Shown one piece after another: positions 13,018 through 20,203 of a DNA stretch of 20,203 bases (its first letter is position 1; each line of letters opens with the position of its first letter). The stretch spans positions 1 to 20,203 of the forward strand of contig JAILIM010000098.1 in the NCBI GenBank assembly GCA_024695285.1. The letters are read 5' to 3'. The DNA comes from Bacteroidales bacterium. Lineage in GTDB: Bacteria > Bacteroidota > Bacteroidia > Bacteroidales > UBA932. The position numbers and the translations under genes were made by a program. Below the pieces are notes generated by a model. The model worked only from the letters and a program-made list of their open reading frames with translations. It was not told the origin of the DNA and made no database searches.

Positions 13018-13613
13018 TCAAGTATCTACACCATATCGACAAGGACGTGACTCTTGCCATTAATTCCATCGGCTTCCCGGCCATGGATGCGGTGTGGCAG
13101 CTGTTCTCCGCAAGGGAAATCTGGATCGTCCTATACCTGACGGTGATTGCCTTTTTCTTCGTCCGTCTCGGATGGAAGAGGGCGCTTGTGGTCATAGTCT
13201 CCTGCGTGCTTTGCGTGACGGCTTGCGACCAGCTTGCCAACCTCGTGAAATTCAGCGTGGAACGGCTCAGGCCCTGCTATGATGCTGAAATGCTCCAGAG
13301 GGGGCTCCGGGTGCTCGAGGATCCCGGCCAGCTGTATGGATTCTATTCCGCCCACGCCGCCAATGCCCTGGGATTTGCCGTATGCTCCTGGCTTGGCTTC
13401 CGGGCAGACACGCGCCTCAAGTACCGTGGCTATGGCTGGGGAATAGGCATCTGGGCCCTGCTCGTGGGTATCAGCCGGGTGTTCGTGGGGAAACATTTCC
13501 TTGGCGACGTGTGCGTCGGCTTTGCCGTGGGAATCGTCTTCGGGTTGCTGTTCGGATGGCTGGCGGGGAAGGTGATACGAAGGTTTTCAGATTCTTCGCT
13601 TCGCTCAGAATGA
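12996..13613 (+). CDS. PAP2-family membrane phosphatase
   Basis: A 205-residue integral membrane protein with about five or six hydrophobic segments. All three phosphatase motifs are present: KFSVERLRP (85-93, KxxxxxxRP), SAH (118-120, a variant of PSGH) and SR...H...D (Ser160, Arg161, His167, Asp171). Family members dephosphorylate lipid phosphates such as undecaprenyl pyrophosphate, phosphatidylglycerol phosphate or lipid A; which one is unclear. ATG 12996 lies inside the end of obgE, suggesting coupled expression. The last residues (FSDSSLRSE) and the stop are written in a widespread ~25-bp repeat, so the original C-terminus has probably been replaced. Confidence 0.85.
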   Translation: MEGFAEVIKYLHHIDKDVTLAINSIGFPAMDAVWQLFSAREIWIVLYLTVIAFFFVRLGWKRALVVIVSCVLCVTACDQLANLVKFSVERLRPCYDAEMLQRGLRVLEDPGQLYGFYSAHAANALGFAVCSWLGFRADTRLKYRGYGWGIGIWALLVGISRVFVGKHFLGDVCVGFAVGIVFGLLFGWLAGKVIRRFSDSSLRSE

Positions 13614-13614
13614 C
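13590..13614. repeat. Dispersed 'SERSEESE'-type repeat
   Basis: GATTCTTCGCTTCGCTCAGA followed by ATGAC. This short element, whose reverse frame translates as HSERSEESE, is known from many unrelated bacterial assemblies. ATTCT/AGAAT arms flank its centre. Here it contains the stop codon of the PAP2 gene. Confidence 0.7.
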
Positions 13615-13620
13615 AAGAAA

Positions 13621-13650
13621 GAGGCCCCGGCATCGCGCCGGGGCCTCTTT
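13621..13650. terminator. Strong bidirectional terminator between the PAP2 gene and recA
   Basis: A perfect 11-bp GC stem, GAGGCCCCGGC (13621-13631) and GCCGGGGCCTC (13637-13647), with a 5-base loop. TTTT follows on the plus strand and TTTCTT on the minus strand. It serves both convergent genes. Confidence 0.92.
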
Positions 13651-13680
13651 TAATTACAAATCCGTCTAAAGGGCAAAGCG

Positions 13681-14709
13681 TCAGTCCTTGACTGCCGCGA
13701 GGGCTTCGCGGACCTTGGCCTCGATCTCCTCGCAGAGCTCGGGGTTGTCTTTGAGGAGCTGCTTGACGCTGGAGAGGCCCTGGGCGAGTTTCTCGCCGTT
13801 GTAGGAGAACCAGGAGCCGCTCTTGTGGATGATGTCGAACTCGATTGCGAGGTCGGCGATTTCGGCCACGTGGCTGATGCCTTCGCCGTAGACGATGTCG
13901 AACTCGGCCTTCTTGAAAGGAGGGGCCATCTTGTTCTTGACCACCTTCACGCGGGTGCGGTTGCCGGTCGCTTCGTCACCGTCCTTGAGCTGGGTGGTGC
14001 GGCGGACGTCGATACGCACGGAAGCGTAGAACTTCAGGGCGTTGCCGCCGGTCGTGGTCTCGGGATTGCCGAACATGATGCCTATCTTCTCGCGCAACTG
14101 GTTGATGAAGATGCAGCAGGTGTTCGTCTTGGAGATGTTGGCGGTCAGCTTGCGGAGGGCCTGGCTCATCAGGCGGGCCTGGAGGCCGACTTTGTTGTCG
14201 CCCATTTCGCCTTCGATTTCGGCCTTGGGGGTCAGGGCGGCCACGGAGTCGATCACGACTATGTCGATGGCGCCGCTGCGGATAAGGTTGTCTGCGATTT
14301 CAAGGGCTTGCTCGCCGTTGTCGGGCTGAGAGATGAGGAGGGTCTCGAGATTAACTCCGAGAGCCTGTGCGTAGCTGCGGTCGAAGGCGTGCTCAGCATC
14401 GATCATCGCCGCGATGCCGCCCATCTTCTGGGCTTCGGCGATGGCGTGGATGGCGAGAGTGGTCTTACCGCTGGATTCCGGACCGTAGATTTCGATAATT
14501 CGGCCGCGGGGATAACCACCAATGCCCAGGGCATGGTCGAGGGCAACGGAGCCGCTCGGTATCACCTGGACGTCCCATTGTGGCTGATCTCCCAGCTTCA
14601 TAATCGTACCTTTTCCGAAATCTTTCTCGATCTTGTCGATCGTGGCCTGCAATGCCTTCAGTTTGGCGGCATTGACGTCAGGGGCCTGTGTTTCAATTTC
14701 TTTAGCCAT
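13681..14709 (-). CDS. recA: Recombinase A
   Basis: A 342-residue RecA. The Walker A motif GPESSGKT is at 76-83, followed by family blocks [24 protein letters not shown] (Walker B), and [21 protein letters not shown] (loop L2). It forms ATP-dependent filaments on single-stranded DNA, drives strand exchange and triggers LexA/UmuD-type self-cleavage where present. The start ATG 14709 is supported by a -7 box 28 bp upstream and by the usual short N-terminal helix. It is divergent from rlmN and convergent with the PAP2 gene across a shared terminator. Its usual partner recX lies 3.5 kb away on the other strand. Confidence 0.97.
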   Translation of the reverse strand: MAKEIETQAPDVNAAKLKALQATIDKIEKDFGKGTIMKLGDQPQWDVQVIPSGSVALDHALGIGGYPRGRIIEIYGPESSGKTTLAIHAIAEAQKMGGIAAMIDAEHAFDRSYAQALGVNLETLLISQPDNGEQALEIADNLIRSGAIDIVVIDSVAALTPKAEIEGEMGDNKVGLQARLMSQALRKLTANISKTNTCCIFINQLREKIGIMFGNPETTTGGNALKFYASVRIDVRRTTQLKDGDEATGNRTRVKVVKNKMAPPFKKAEFDIVYGEGISHVAEIADLAIEFDIIHKSGSWFSYNGEKLAQGLSSVKQLLKDNPELCEEIEAKVREALAAVKD

Positions 14710-14736
14710 AACGTGTGGTTTTAAAAGTTACAAGGG

Positions 14737-14744
14737 CAAATATA
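14737..14744 (-). promoter_or_regulatory. -7 box of recA
   Basis: Reads TATATTTG on the minus strand, exact TAnnTTTG; no TTTG at the expected upstream distance. I see no convincing LexA-type palindrome beside it. Confidence 0.5.
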
Positions 14745-14757
14745 AGAGAAAAATTCC

Positions 14758-14765
14758 TATTTTTG
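14758..14765 (+). promoter_or_regulatory. -7 box directly before rlmN
   Basis: TATTTTTG, ending only 4 bases before the GTG start codon. If used, the rlmN mRNA would be leaderless or nearly so. No TTTG is present 19-21 bp upstream. Confidence 0.4.
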
Positions 14766-14769
14766 TAAT

Positions 14770-15789
14770 GTGAAAACAAAGTTGTTGGGAAAAAATCCGG
14801 ACGAGCTTGCAGCGGCTGCCGTGGACTGCGGGCTGAAGCCTTTCGTGGGGCGTCAGCTGGCCGAATGGCTCTATGTCAAGCGCGCCGCCACATGGGACCG
14901 GATGACTAATATTTCCAACGATTCCAAGGCACGGCTGCAGGAGAAATACGAGCTCGGGACATCAGCCCCCGTCGGCCAGGCCCGTTCGTCGGACGGCACC
15001 GTGAAGTACCTGTTTCAAGTGCAAAACGGTGAAACTGTCGAGGCCGTCATGATTCCCGACGAAGACCGGAAGACGCTCTGCGTGAGTTCGCAGGCCGGCT
15101 GCCGCATGGGCTGCAGGTTCTGCATGACCGGCCGCCAGGGCTGGCACGGCAACCTCAGCACCGCCGACATCCTGAACCAGTTCGTCAGCATCCCGGAAGC
15201 GGACGGGCTGACCAACGCCGTGTTCATGGGCATGGGAGAGCCGCTGGACAACTGGGACGCCGTGGCCAAAGCCATCGAAATCCTGACCGACGAAAAGTGC
15301 TTCAGCTGGAGCCCCAAGCGCGTGACGCTCAGCACCATAGGCGTGCTGCCGGCATTAAAGCAATTCCTCGACGGCAGCCGCTGCCACCTCGCTGTGAGCC
15401 TCCATAACCCGTTCCCGGAGGAGCGGCTGGAGATGATGCCCGTCCAGAAGGCGTGGCCGCTCAAAGATGTCGTGGACCTGGTGAAGCAATACGACTTTTC
15501 CGGCCAGCGGCGCGTCAGTTTCGAATACACCATGTTTGCCGGCTGGAACGACGACAAACGGCACGCCGACGCCCTGATCCGCCTGCTTGGCGGGCTGGAG
15601 TGCCGCGTGAACCTCATACGTTTCCACAAGATTCCGGATTTCCCGTACGAATGCGCGCCTGACGTCCGGATGGAAGAATTCAAAAACCGTCTTAACAACC
15701 ACGGAATAGTATGCACGATAAGAGCTTCCAGAGGCGAGGATATACTTGCCGCCTGCGGGATGCTTGCCGGGCAGCGCTCGCAGTCCTGA
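14770..15789 (+). CDS. rlmN: Dual-specificity 23S rRNA/tRNA adenine C2-methyltransferase
   Basis: A 339-residue radical-SAM enzyme. The Fe4S4-binding CxxxCxxC is Cys111/Cys115/Cys118 in CRMGCRFCMTG, with MGMGEPLDNWD and STIGVLP downstream. The second catalytic cysteine, Cys329, is in the terminal RGEDILAACGMLAG, so both cysteines needed for the methyl-Cys mechanism are present. RlmN methylates C2 of 23S A2503 and tRNA A37. The start is GTG 14770: the only ATG nearby (14768) is followed at once by a stop in its own frame, and the protein from GTG has the normal family N-terminus. Its last 79 bases overlap the next gene. Confidence 0.95.
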   Translation: MKTKLLGKNPDELAAAAVDCGLKPFVGRQLAEWLYVKRAATWDRMTNISNDSKARLQEKYELGTSAPVGQARSSDGTVKYLFQVQNGETVEAVMIPDEDRKTLCVSSQAGCRMGCRFCMTGRQGWHGNLSTADILNQFVSIPEADGLTNAVFMGMGEPLDNWDAVAKAIEILTDEKCFSWSPKRVTLSTIGVLPALKQFLDGSRCHLAVSLHNPFPEERLEMMPVQKAWPLKDVVDLVKQYDFSGQRRVSFEYTMFAGWNDDKRHADALIRLLGGLECRVNLIRFHKIPDFPYECAPDVRMEEFKNRLNNHGIVCTIRASRGEDILAACGMLAGQRSQS

Positions 15790-18200
15790 GCACCGTCCTG
15801 CTGTGCCTTCCCGCAAAAGCGCAGACCTATGAAAACGGCCTGCTGACGGATAGCGTGAATCCGAAAGCGGATGCCGCCGTTATTGCCCGTATGCAGGAGC
15901 GTATGGACAGCATCCACCGCACCCAGCAACGCCCCACCGTGGCCCTTGTACTCAGCGGCGGGGGTGCCAAGGGAGCGGCGCACGTGGGAGTGCTCCGTTA
16001 TCTCGAAGAGCAGCATATCCCCATCGATATGGTGTGCGGCACGAGCATGGGCGGACTTATCGGCGGCCTCATCGGGCTCGGCTACGACTCCCATTTCATG
16101 GATTCGCTTCTGCGGCACCAGGACTGGACGACCATGCTGACCGACCGTATCGACCCTTCATATTATTCATACAACCGCAAGCTTTACCGCGAAACCTACC
16201 TCTTCTCGGTGCCGTTCCACTACTCGAAGAAGGATTTCCAGACGCGTATCGACGACCAGGTGCGATACATTGGAGAAGGGCAGCGAGGTCCAGTGGGGCA
16301 GAACTCCTTCATGAGCTCGCTCCCGTCCGGCTTTGCATACGGTTTCAACGTCAACAACATCTTCTCCAGCCTGTCCGTGGGTTATCAGGACTATATCGAT
16401 TTCACCCAGCTGCCTGTTCCGTACTTCTGCGTGGCGGCGGACGTGATATCTCTGAAGGCGAAGAACTGGTCGTCCGGCTCCATCAAGGACGCGATGCGCT
16501 CTACTATGAGCATACCGGGCCTCTTCAAGCCGGTGCGCACAAAGGGCATGGTGCTGGTTGACGGCGGCGTGCAGAACAACTTCCCGGTGGACATTGCGCG
16601 CGCCATGGGTGCAGACATAGTCATAGGTGTGGACCTTTCCGACGCCGATCCGAGCTATTCGCAGGTCAACAACGTCGGCGACATCATGATGCAGTTCATC
16701 ACCATGCTCGGCAAGTCTTCGTTCGACCGCAACAAAGGCTCCACTGACGTGTTCATCAAGCCCGTGCTTGACGGCTACAACATGCTGAGCTTCTCGACGG
16801 AAGCGATAGACACCATTATCAACAGGGGCTACAGGGCAGCCAGCATGGTGGCGGATTCGATTGCCGTGGTCAGGGAGAGCGTGAAAGGTGCCGAGCCTTA
16901 CCTGAGTGCGCCGAAAGCCGTTGACATAGGCAGGACTCCGGTCAGGATCTATGGCGTGGAGTTCGTGGGGCTGACCAATGCTGAATCGCGTTTCCTGCAG
17001 CGAAAGATAGGCTTCAAGGTGGGCAACACCGTGGACAAGAATGAGATGGAGAGGATGATGTCCATCATAGAAGCGACCGGCTGTTTCTCGTCCGTGACCT
17101 ATGATATCCTCGGGAAAGAGGAACCCTACAGGCTGGTGTTCAATTGCGTCAAGGGGCCCAGGCACCAGTTCGGCATGGGCGTGCGCTTCGACACGGAAGA
17201 GTGGCCTTCGTTCCTCTTTAATGTAGGACTTAATGCCCATAAACTGAGCGGCGCGAAACTGGACATCGACGCCAAGGTGGGCCGCAACCAGAAGCTTGCC
17301 GTCAGGGGAGCGCTGGATTTGGCCTGGCTGCCGACGCTGAATCTGGAAGCGTCTGTACAGAACGTTTCATCGACTCTGATTACGGACCTGAGCCGCGTGG
17401 GCGCAGAGGCGCGCTGGTGGGGGCACAGCGAGAAGCTCTACTTCTCAAACATTAAGTGGACAAGCGTGGATATAAAGCTCGGCGGACAGTACCGCCGCTT
17501 CATCCTGCCATACAACACAAGCTACGGCGAATCCATAAATATTATGTATCAGCAGCTGACCAGCGGAGGCTATCTCGGCCTCTTCGCCAACGGCACGATA
17601 TATACCTACGACCGCAACTATTATCCTTCGAAGGGCATGAAGATGACCTTCGGATATGATTTCGATTTTCTGAAGCGTGACTGCCCGTCGTTCCAGCCGC
17701 TGCACCAGCCATTCTTCAACTTCGCCTCCGTGATACCTATGGGCAGCTGGGCGGCTTTGATTCCGGACATTCACCTTCGCGCTGTGATCGGCAGCCCGGA
17801 TGAACCCAACATACTGAAGACGGCTGATCCGAATTATTCTCTGGCCCACCAGAACTACGTGGGAGGAATGATGGCGGACCGCTACATCGAGCGGCAGATT
17901 CCGTTCATAGGATTCACGAATGTCTATCAGGCAGACCCCTACGTGGTCGTGGCCAATCTGGGCTTCAGGGTGGAGCCGGCGAAGAACCTGTTCCTGACGG
18001 CCACCGGCGGCTATTTCCGTGAAGCCAAGACTATCGGGGATATGTTCAGCACCATACTGCCGACGCTGTGGGGTGCCGGATTTGAGATAGGATACCGCAC
18101 GCCCGTCGGGCCCGTGAAGGTAGTCGGCACCTGGTCGGAGCGTTTCCATAGCTTCGAGCAGGACGCCGGTTTGTATATATCCCTCGGTTTTGATTTTTAG
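15711..18200 (+). CDS. Patatin-like phospholipase fused to POTRA and outer-membrane barrel
   Basis: An 829-residue outer-membrane protein. A signal peptide (hydrophobic 21-33, cleavage after AKA near 37) leads to a patatin domain with oxyanion loop GGGAKG (83-88), nucleophile Ser112 in GTSMG and catalytic Asp284 in DGGVQNN. A POTRA-like unit (~410-475: VRIYGVEFVGLTN, FLQRKIGFKVGNTV, CFSSVTYDI) precedes a long beta-rich region of alternating residues that ends in ISLGFDF, with the C-terminal Phe of BamA-type barrels. The plan resembles type Vd autotransporters (PlpD) and the patatin/surface-antigen proteins of Bacteroidota. It probably hydrolyses phospholipids; whether the patatin domain is released or kept in the periplasm is unknown. 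ATG 15711 is the only ATG that keeps the signal peptide. Confidence 0.88.
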   Translation: MHDKSFQRRGYTCRLRDACRAALAVLSTVLLCLPAKAQTYENGLLTDSVNPKADAAVIARMQERMDSIHRTQQRPTVALVLSGGGAKGAAHVGVLRYLEEQHIPIDMVCGTSMGGLIGGLIGLGYDSHFMDSLLRHQDWTTMLTDRIDPSYYSYNRKLYRETYLFSVPFHYSKKDFQTRIDDQVRYIGEGQRGPVGQNSFMSSLPSGFAYGFNVNNIFSSLSVGYQDYIDFTQLPVPYFCVAADVISLKAKNWSSGSIKDAMRSTMSIPGLFKPVRTKGMVLVDGGVQNNFPVDIARAMGADIVIGVDLSDADPSYSQVNNVGDIMMQFITMLGKSSFDRNKGSTDVFIKPVLDGYNMLSFSTEAIDTIINRGYRAASMVADSIAVVRESVKGAEPYLSAPKAVDIGRTPVRIYGVEFVGLTNAESRFLQRKIGFKVGNTVDKNEMERMMSIIEATGCFSSVTYDILGKEEPYRLVFNCVKGPRHQFGMGVRFDTEEWPSFLFNVGLNAHKLSGAKLDIDAKVGRNQKLAVRGALDLAWLPTLNLEASVQNVSSTLITDLSRVGAEARWWGHSEKLYFSNIKWTSVDIKLGGQYRRFILPYNTSYGESINIMYQQLTSGGYLGLFANGTIYTYDRNYYPSKGMKMTFGYDFDFLKRDCPSFQPLHQPFFNFASVIPMGSWAALIPDIHLRAVIGSPDEPNILKTADPNYSLAHQNYVGGMMADRYIERQIPFIGFTNVYQADPYVVVANLGFRVEPAKNLFLTATGGYFREAKTIGDMFSTILPTLWGAGFEIGYRTPVGPVKVVGTWSERFHSFEQDAGLYISLGFDF

Positions 18201-18201
18201 T

Positions 18202-18639
18202 ATGGACGAGCGCCTTAAGAAAGTATTGGTTTCGCTGCAGGGACGCTGCGCCCGGCGGGAGTATTGCCGTGCGGAGATGAGGCAGAAGGCGCTGAAGGCA
18301 CTGGACGGGGATGCGGCCGCAGCGGAGGAGATTCTCGAGAGCCTTGTCGCCGACGGTTTCGTCGATGACGCCCGCTATGCCGGGGCATTTGCCCGGGAGA
18401 AGGCGGTGCTGGACGGATGGGGGCCGGTGAAGATACGCTATATGCTGAGAGGGAAGGGGATAGAGGCTTCCGACATTGATGAGGCCCTGGCAAGCATAGA
18501 TGCCGGCGCGGCTTCGGAAAAGCTGGATAAGTTGCTGGCGGCCAAGGCCAAAAGCCTGCAGGGAGATCCTCAGGCGCGGCTAAAGTTGATTAAATATGCC
18601 CTTTCGAGGGGGTATAATTACGAAGATATAAAAGTATGA
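18202..18639 (+). CDS. recX: Regulatory protein RecX
   Basis: A 145-residue, mostly helical protein with RecX three-helix repeats: CARREYCRAEMRQKA, then ESLVADGFVDDARYAGAFAREK, GWGPVKIRYMLRGKGI and a C-terminal RLKLIKYALSRGYNYEDIK. RecX binds in the groove of RecA filaments and limits their activity. ATG 18202 lies 1 bp after the stop of the patatin gene; an upstream TTG at 18190 is less likely. It overlaps rnhA by 4 bp (ATGA), so recX, rnhA and pdxA look co-transcribed, separate from recA. Confidence 0.9.
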   Translation: MDERLKKVLVSLQGRCARREYCRAEMRQKALKALDGDAAAAEEILESLVADGFVDDARYAGAFAREKAVLDGWGPVKIRYMLRGKGIEASDIDEALASIDAGAASEKLDKLLAAKAKSLQGDPQARLKLIKYALSRGYNYEDIKV

Positions 18640-19073
18640 GCGAGCGGCCGGCCATATTCCTCTACACCGACGGCGCCTCGAGCGGCAATCCCGGTCCCGG
18701 CGGCTGGGGGGCCGTGCTTTGCTGCGGCAGTTACCGGCGGGAAATGAGCGGGGGATTTGCCAAGACGACCAACAACCGTATGGAATTGCTGGCTGTCATC
18801 GAGGGTCTTTCCGCCATACGCTGGCCCGGGGCGCAGGTGGAGATATGGAGCGATTCGCAGTATGTGGTCAACACCGTGACCCAAGGCTGGAAGAGGAAGA
18901 AGAACCACGACCTCTGGGCCCGCTTCGACGCTCTCGCTGCCGGCTTCCAGCTCAATTTCCACTGGCTCAAGGGGCACGCCGGGCATCCGGAGAACGAGCG
19001 ATGCGACAGGCTCGCCGTCGCCGCCTGCTCCCAGCCTAATTTGCCCGAAGATGAAGGATATAATAATACATAA
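18636..19073 (+). CDS. rnhA: Ribonuclease HI
   Basis: A 145-residue RNase HI. The catalytic acids are in order: Asp12 (LYTDGASSGNPGPGGWG), Glu50 (TNNRMELLAV), Asp73 (IWSDSQYVVN) and Asp124 (NERCDRLA), with His114 in KGHAGHPENE. It removes the RNA strand of RNA:DNA hybrids such as R-loops and primers, using two Mg2+ ions. The basic loop GWKRKKNHDLW resembles the basic protrusion (handle) of E. coli RNase HI. The start is the ATGA overlap with recX; the stop is 1 base before pdxA. Confidence 0.95.
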   Translation: MSERPAIFLYTDGASSGNPGPGGWGAVLCCGSYRREMSGGFAKTTNNRMELLAVIEGLSAIRWPGAQVEIWSDSQYVVNTVTQGWKRKKNHDLWARFDALAAGFQLNFHWLKGHAGHPENERCDRLAVAACSQPNLPEDEGYNNT

Positions 19074-19074
19074 T

Positions 19075-20166
19075 ATGCAGAAGAATAAACCGATTGTTGG
19101 AATAACACAGGGTGACTCGAACGGAATAGGATACGAAGTCATCATCAAGGCGATATCGGATCCGAGGATACTGGACTTCTTTACTCCGGTAGTCTATGGA
19201 TCCTCAAAACTGTTTGGATTCTATAAGAAGACCATTCCCGAAATCGAACAGCTCGACACCAATGTCATAACCAACGCCGCAGACGCCAAGCCCAAGCGCA
19301 TCAACATACTTAACTGCCTGCCGGAGAACGTGTTCGCCGAGCCCGGGCAGGCGACGCCCGACTCCGCCAAGGCTGCAATCACAGCCCTGGCAAAGGCTGT
19401 CGCCGACATCAAGGCCGGTCAGATAGACGTGCTGGTGACCGGCCCCATCAACAAGAAAGCCATGTCCGGCGAGGGCTTCGGTTTCCCCGGCCACACCGAG
19501 TACCTGCAGCAGCAGTTCGGCGTCTCGGACGTGACGATGCTGATGACCAGCCACAGGCTGAGACTCGGGGTGGTGACCGGCCACATCCCCCTGAAAGACG
19601 TCGTGAAGTCCATTTCCAAGGAGAAGATACTCAGTAAGTTACGCCTTATGGATAAGTCGCTGCGCGAAGATTTCGGCATCGACCAGCCCCGCATCGCCGT
19701 GCTCAGTCTCAATCCCCACAGCGGCGACGGAGGCCTGCTCGGTACCGAGGAACAGGACATCATCATCCCGGCAGTAGCAAAGGCCACGGAAGAGGGGATA
19801 CTGGCCTTCGGCCCGTATTCTCCCGACGGCTTCTTCGGGCTCGGGCACTATGAGCGTTTCGACGCTACGCTGGCGATGTACCACGATCAGGGCCTGGCTC
19901 CGTTCAAGGCGCTGTCTTTCGAGGACGGCGTGAACTACACCGCCGGGCTTCCCGTAGTCCGTACCTCGCCGGACCACGGCACGGCCTATGAACTTGCAGG
20001 GCGCGACATCGCCGATCCGCAGTCCATGCGGTCCGCAATCTTCACGGGCATTGACATCTGGAACAAGCGCCGCGACTATGCCTTCCTGCAGGAGGGTAAG
20101 ATGCCTGAGCGCCATCTCGAAGGCGCAGAGCGCAAGGAGCGCCCAGGCAGGCCGCAAATCGCGTAG
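19075..20166 (+). CDS. pdxA: 4-hydroxythreonine-4-phosphate dehydrogenase
   Basis: A 363-residue PdxA. Family blocks in order are GITQGDSNGIGYEVI, VLVTGPINKKAM, GFPGHTEYL (metal-binding His), SLNPHSGDGG, MYHDQGLAPFK (second His) and RTSPDHGTAYELAG (third His). It oxidises 4-phosphohydroxy-L-threonine with NAD+ in the pyridoxal phosphate pathway; no pdxJ is visible in the window. ATG 19075 is preferred because it starts 1 base after the rnhA stop and gives the usual short N-terminus; ATG 19051 would overlap rnhA by 23 bp. The C-terminus (about 25 residues, Glu/Arg/Pro-rich) extends slightly past the typical end. Confidence 0.93.
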   Translation: MQKNKPIVGITQGDSNGIGYEVIIKAISDPRILDFFTPVVYGSSKLFGFYKKTIPEIEQLDTNVITNAADAKPKRINILNCLPENVFAEPGQATPDSAKAAITALAKAVADIKAGQIDVLVTGPINKKAMSGEGFGFPGHTEYLQQQFGVSDVTMLMTSHRLRLGVVTGHIPLKDVVKSISKEKILSKLRLMDKSLREDFGIDQPRIAVLSLNPHSGDGGLLGTEEQDIIIPAVAKATEEGILAFGPYSPDGFFGLGHYERFDATLAMYHDQGLAPFKALSFEDGVNYTAGLPVVRTSPDHGTAYELAGRDIADPQSMRSAIFTGIDIWNKRRDYAFLQEGKMPERHLEGAERKERPGRPQIA

Positions 20167-20168
20167 CC

Positions 20169-20203
20169 GTGGTCCGGAAGCTGACGCTTGCATTGTTCTG
20201 TAT
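20169..20203 (+). CDS. Possible start of a further gene (signal-peptide-like), partial
   Basis: A GTG 2 bp after the pdxA stop opens a frame reading MVRKLTLALFC, which looks like the beginning of a signal or lipoprotein peptide. Only 11 codons are in the window, so this is tentative. Confidence 0.3.
   Translation, partial: MVRKLTLALFC

Noticed and set aside
13825..14724. A 299-codon open frame opposite recA
   Set aside because: It is antisense to an unmistakable recA and its residue pattern mirrors recA codon positions; no family is recognisable.

Overview
The window is a high-GC Bacteroidales-type chromosome segment. This rests on repeated TTTG-(19-20 bp)-TAnnTTTG promoters, which are the Bacteroidota -33/-7 signature, weak Shine-Dalgarno sites and Bacteroidota-flavoured protein families. 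Assignment below the order level (for example an Alistipes- or Cryptobacteroides-like lineage) would be a guess. Core genes are compact and GC-rich. The stretch from about 2.0 to 4.1 kb looks AT-richer and accessory by eye.

Layout. (1) 1-1599: the end of an SMC-like ATPase gene and a coupled Toprim-fold gene, which look like the JetC/JetD (MksB/MksG-like) end of a Wadjet-type plasmid-defence operon. (2) 1600-4160: a tRNA(CAU) with a clear promoter, a metallophosphoesterase gene, then two divergent paralogous genes of an unnamed family that I read as divergent OmpR-like winged helices, with a perfect 16-bp palindrome between them. (3) 4164-6235: AlkD-like DNA alkylation repair protein, Bcp peroxiredoxin, and a DNA glycosylase carrying two in-frame tandem repeats. 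(4) 6236-8220: repeat-rich accessory DNA. It holds a 22-bp x3 array, a ~38-bp x3 array, a ~186-bp REP-like block, a REP-associated tyrosine transposase (RAYT) gene, a second copy of the block, and a ~190-bp purine tract. (5) 8220-11904: a small hypothetical gene, a rhodanese/metallo-beta-lactamase fusion with a coupled mini-ORF, and two sugar-nucleotide genes (mannose-1-phosphate guanylyltransferase and a UDP-glucuronate 4-epimerase-like enzyme). (6) 12025-20166: housekeeping genes obgE, a PAP2 phosphatase, a strong bidirectional terminator, recA (minus strand), rlmN, a patatin/outer-membrane-barrel fusion, recX, rnhA, pdxA, and perhaps the first codons of another gene.

The most interesting structure is the RAYT/REP system. 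The RAYT gene lies between two ~186-bp direct repeats, and the left copy contains a relic of the RAYT 3' coding end. The plus-strand winged-helix gene at 3400-4050 shares 31 of 37 bases with the RAYT gene at its promoter, and its last codons are written in the same REP repeat. This suggests that a regulator-like gene sits in the same mobile frame as the transposase, either as a passenger or as an element derived from it. A fourth, worn REP copy (8552-8615) supplies the -33 box of the promoter in front of the rhodanese fusion gene.

DNA-repair and genome-maintenance functions (AlkD-like, HDG-like glycosylase, RecA, RecX, RNase HI, the Wadjet-like end) are unusually dense here, but only recX-rnhA-pdxA and the jetC-jetD pair look like tight operons.
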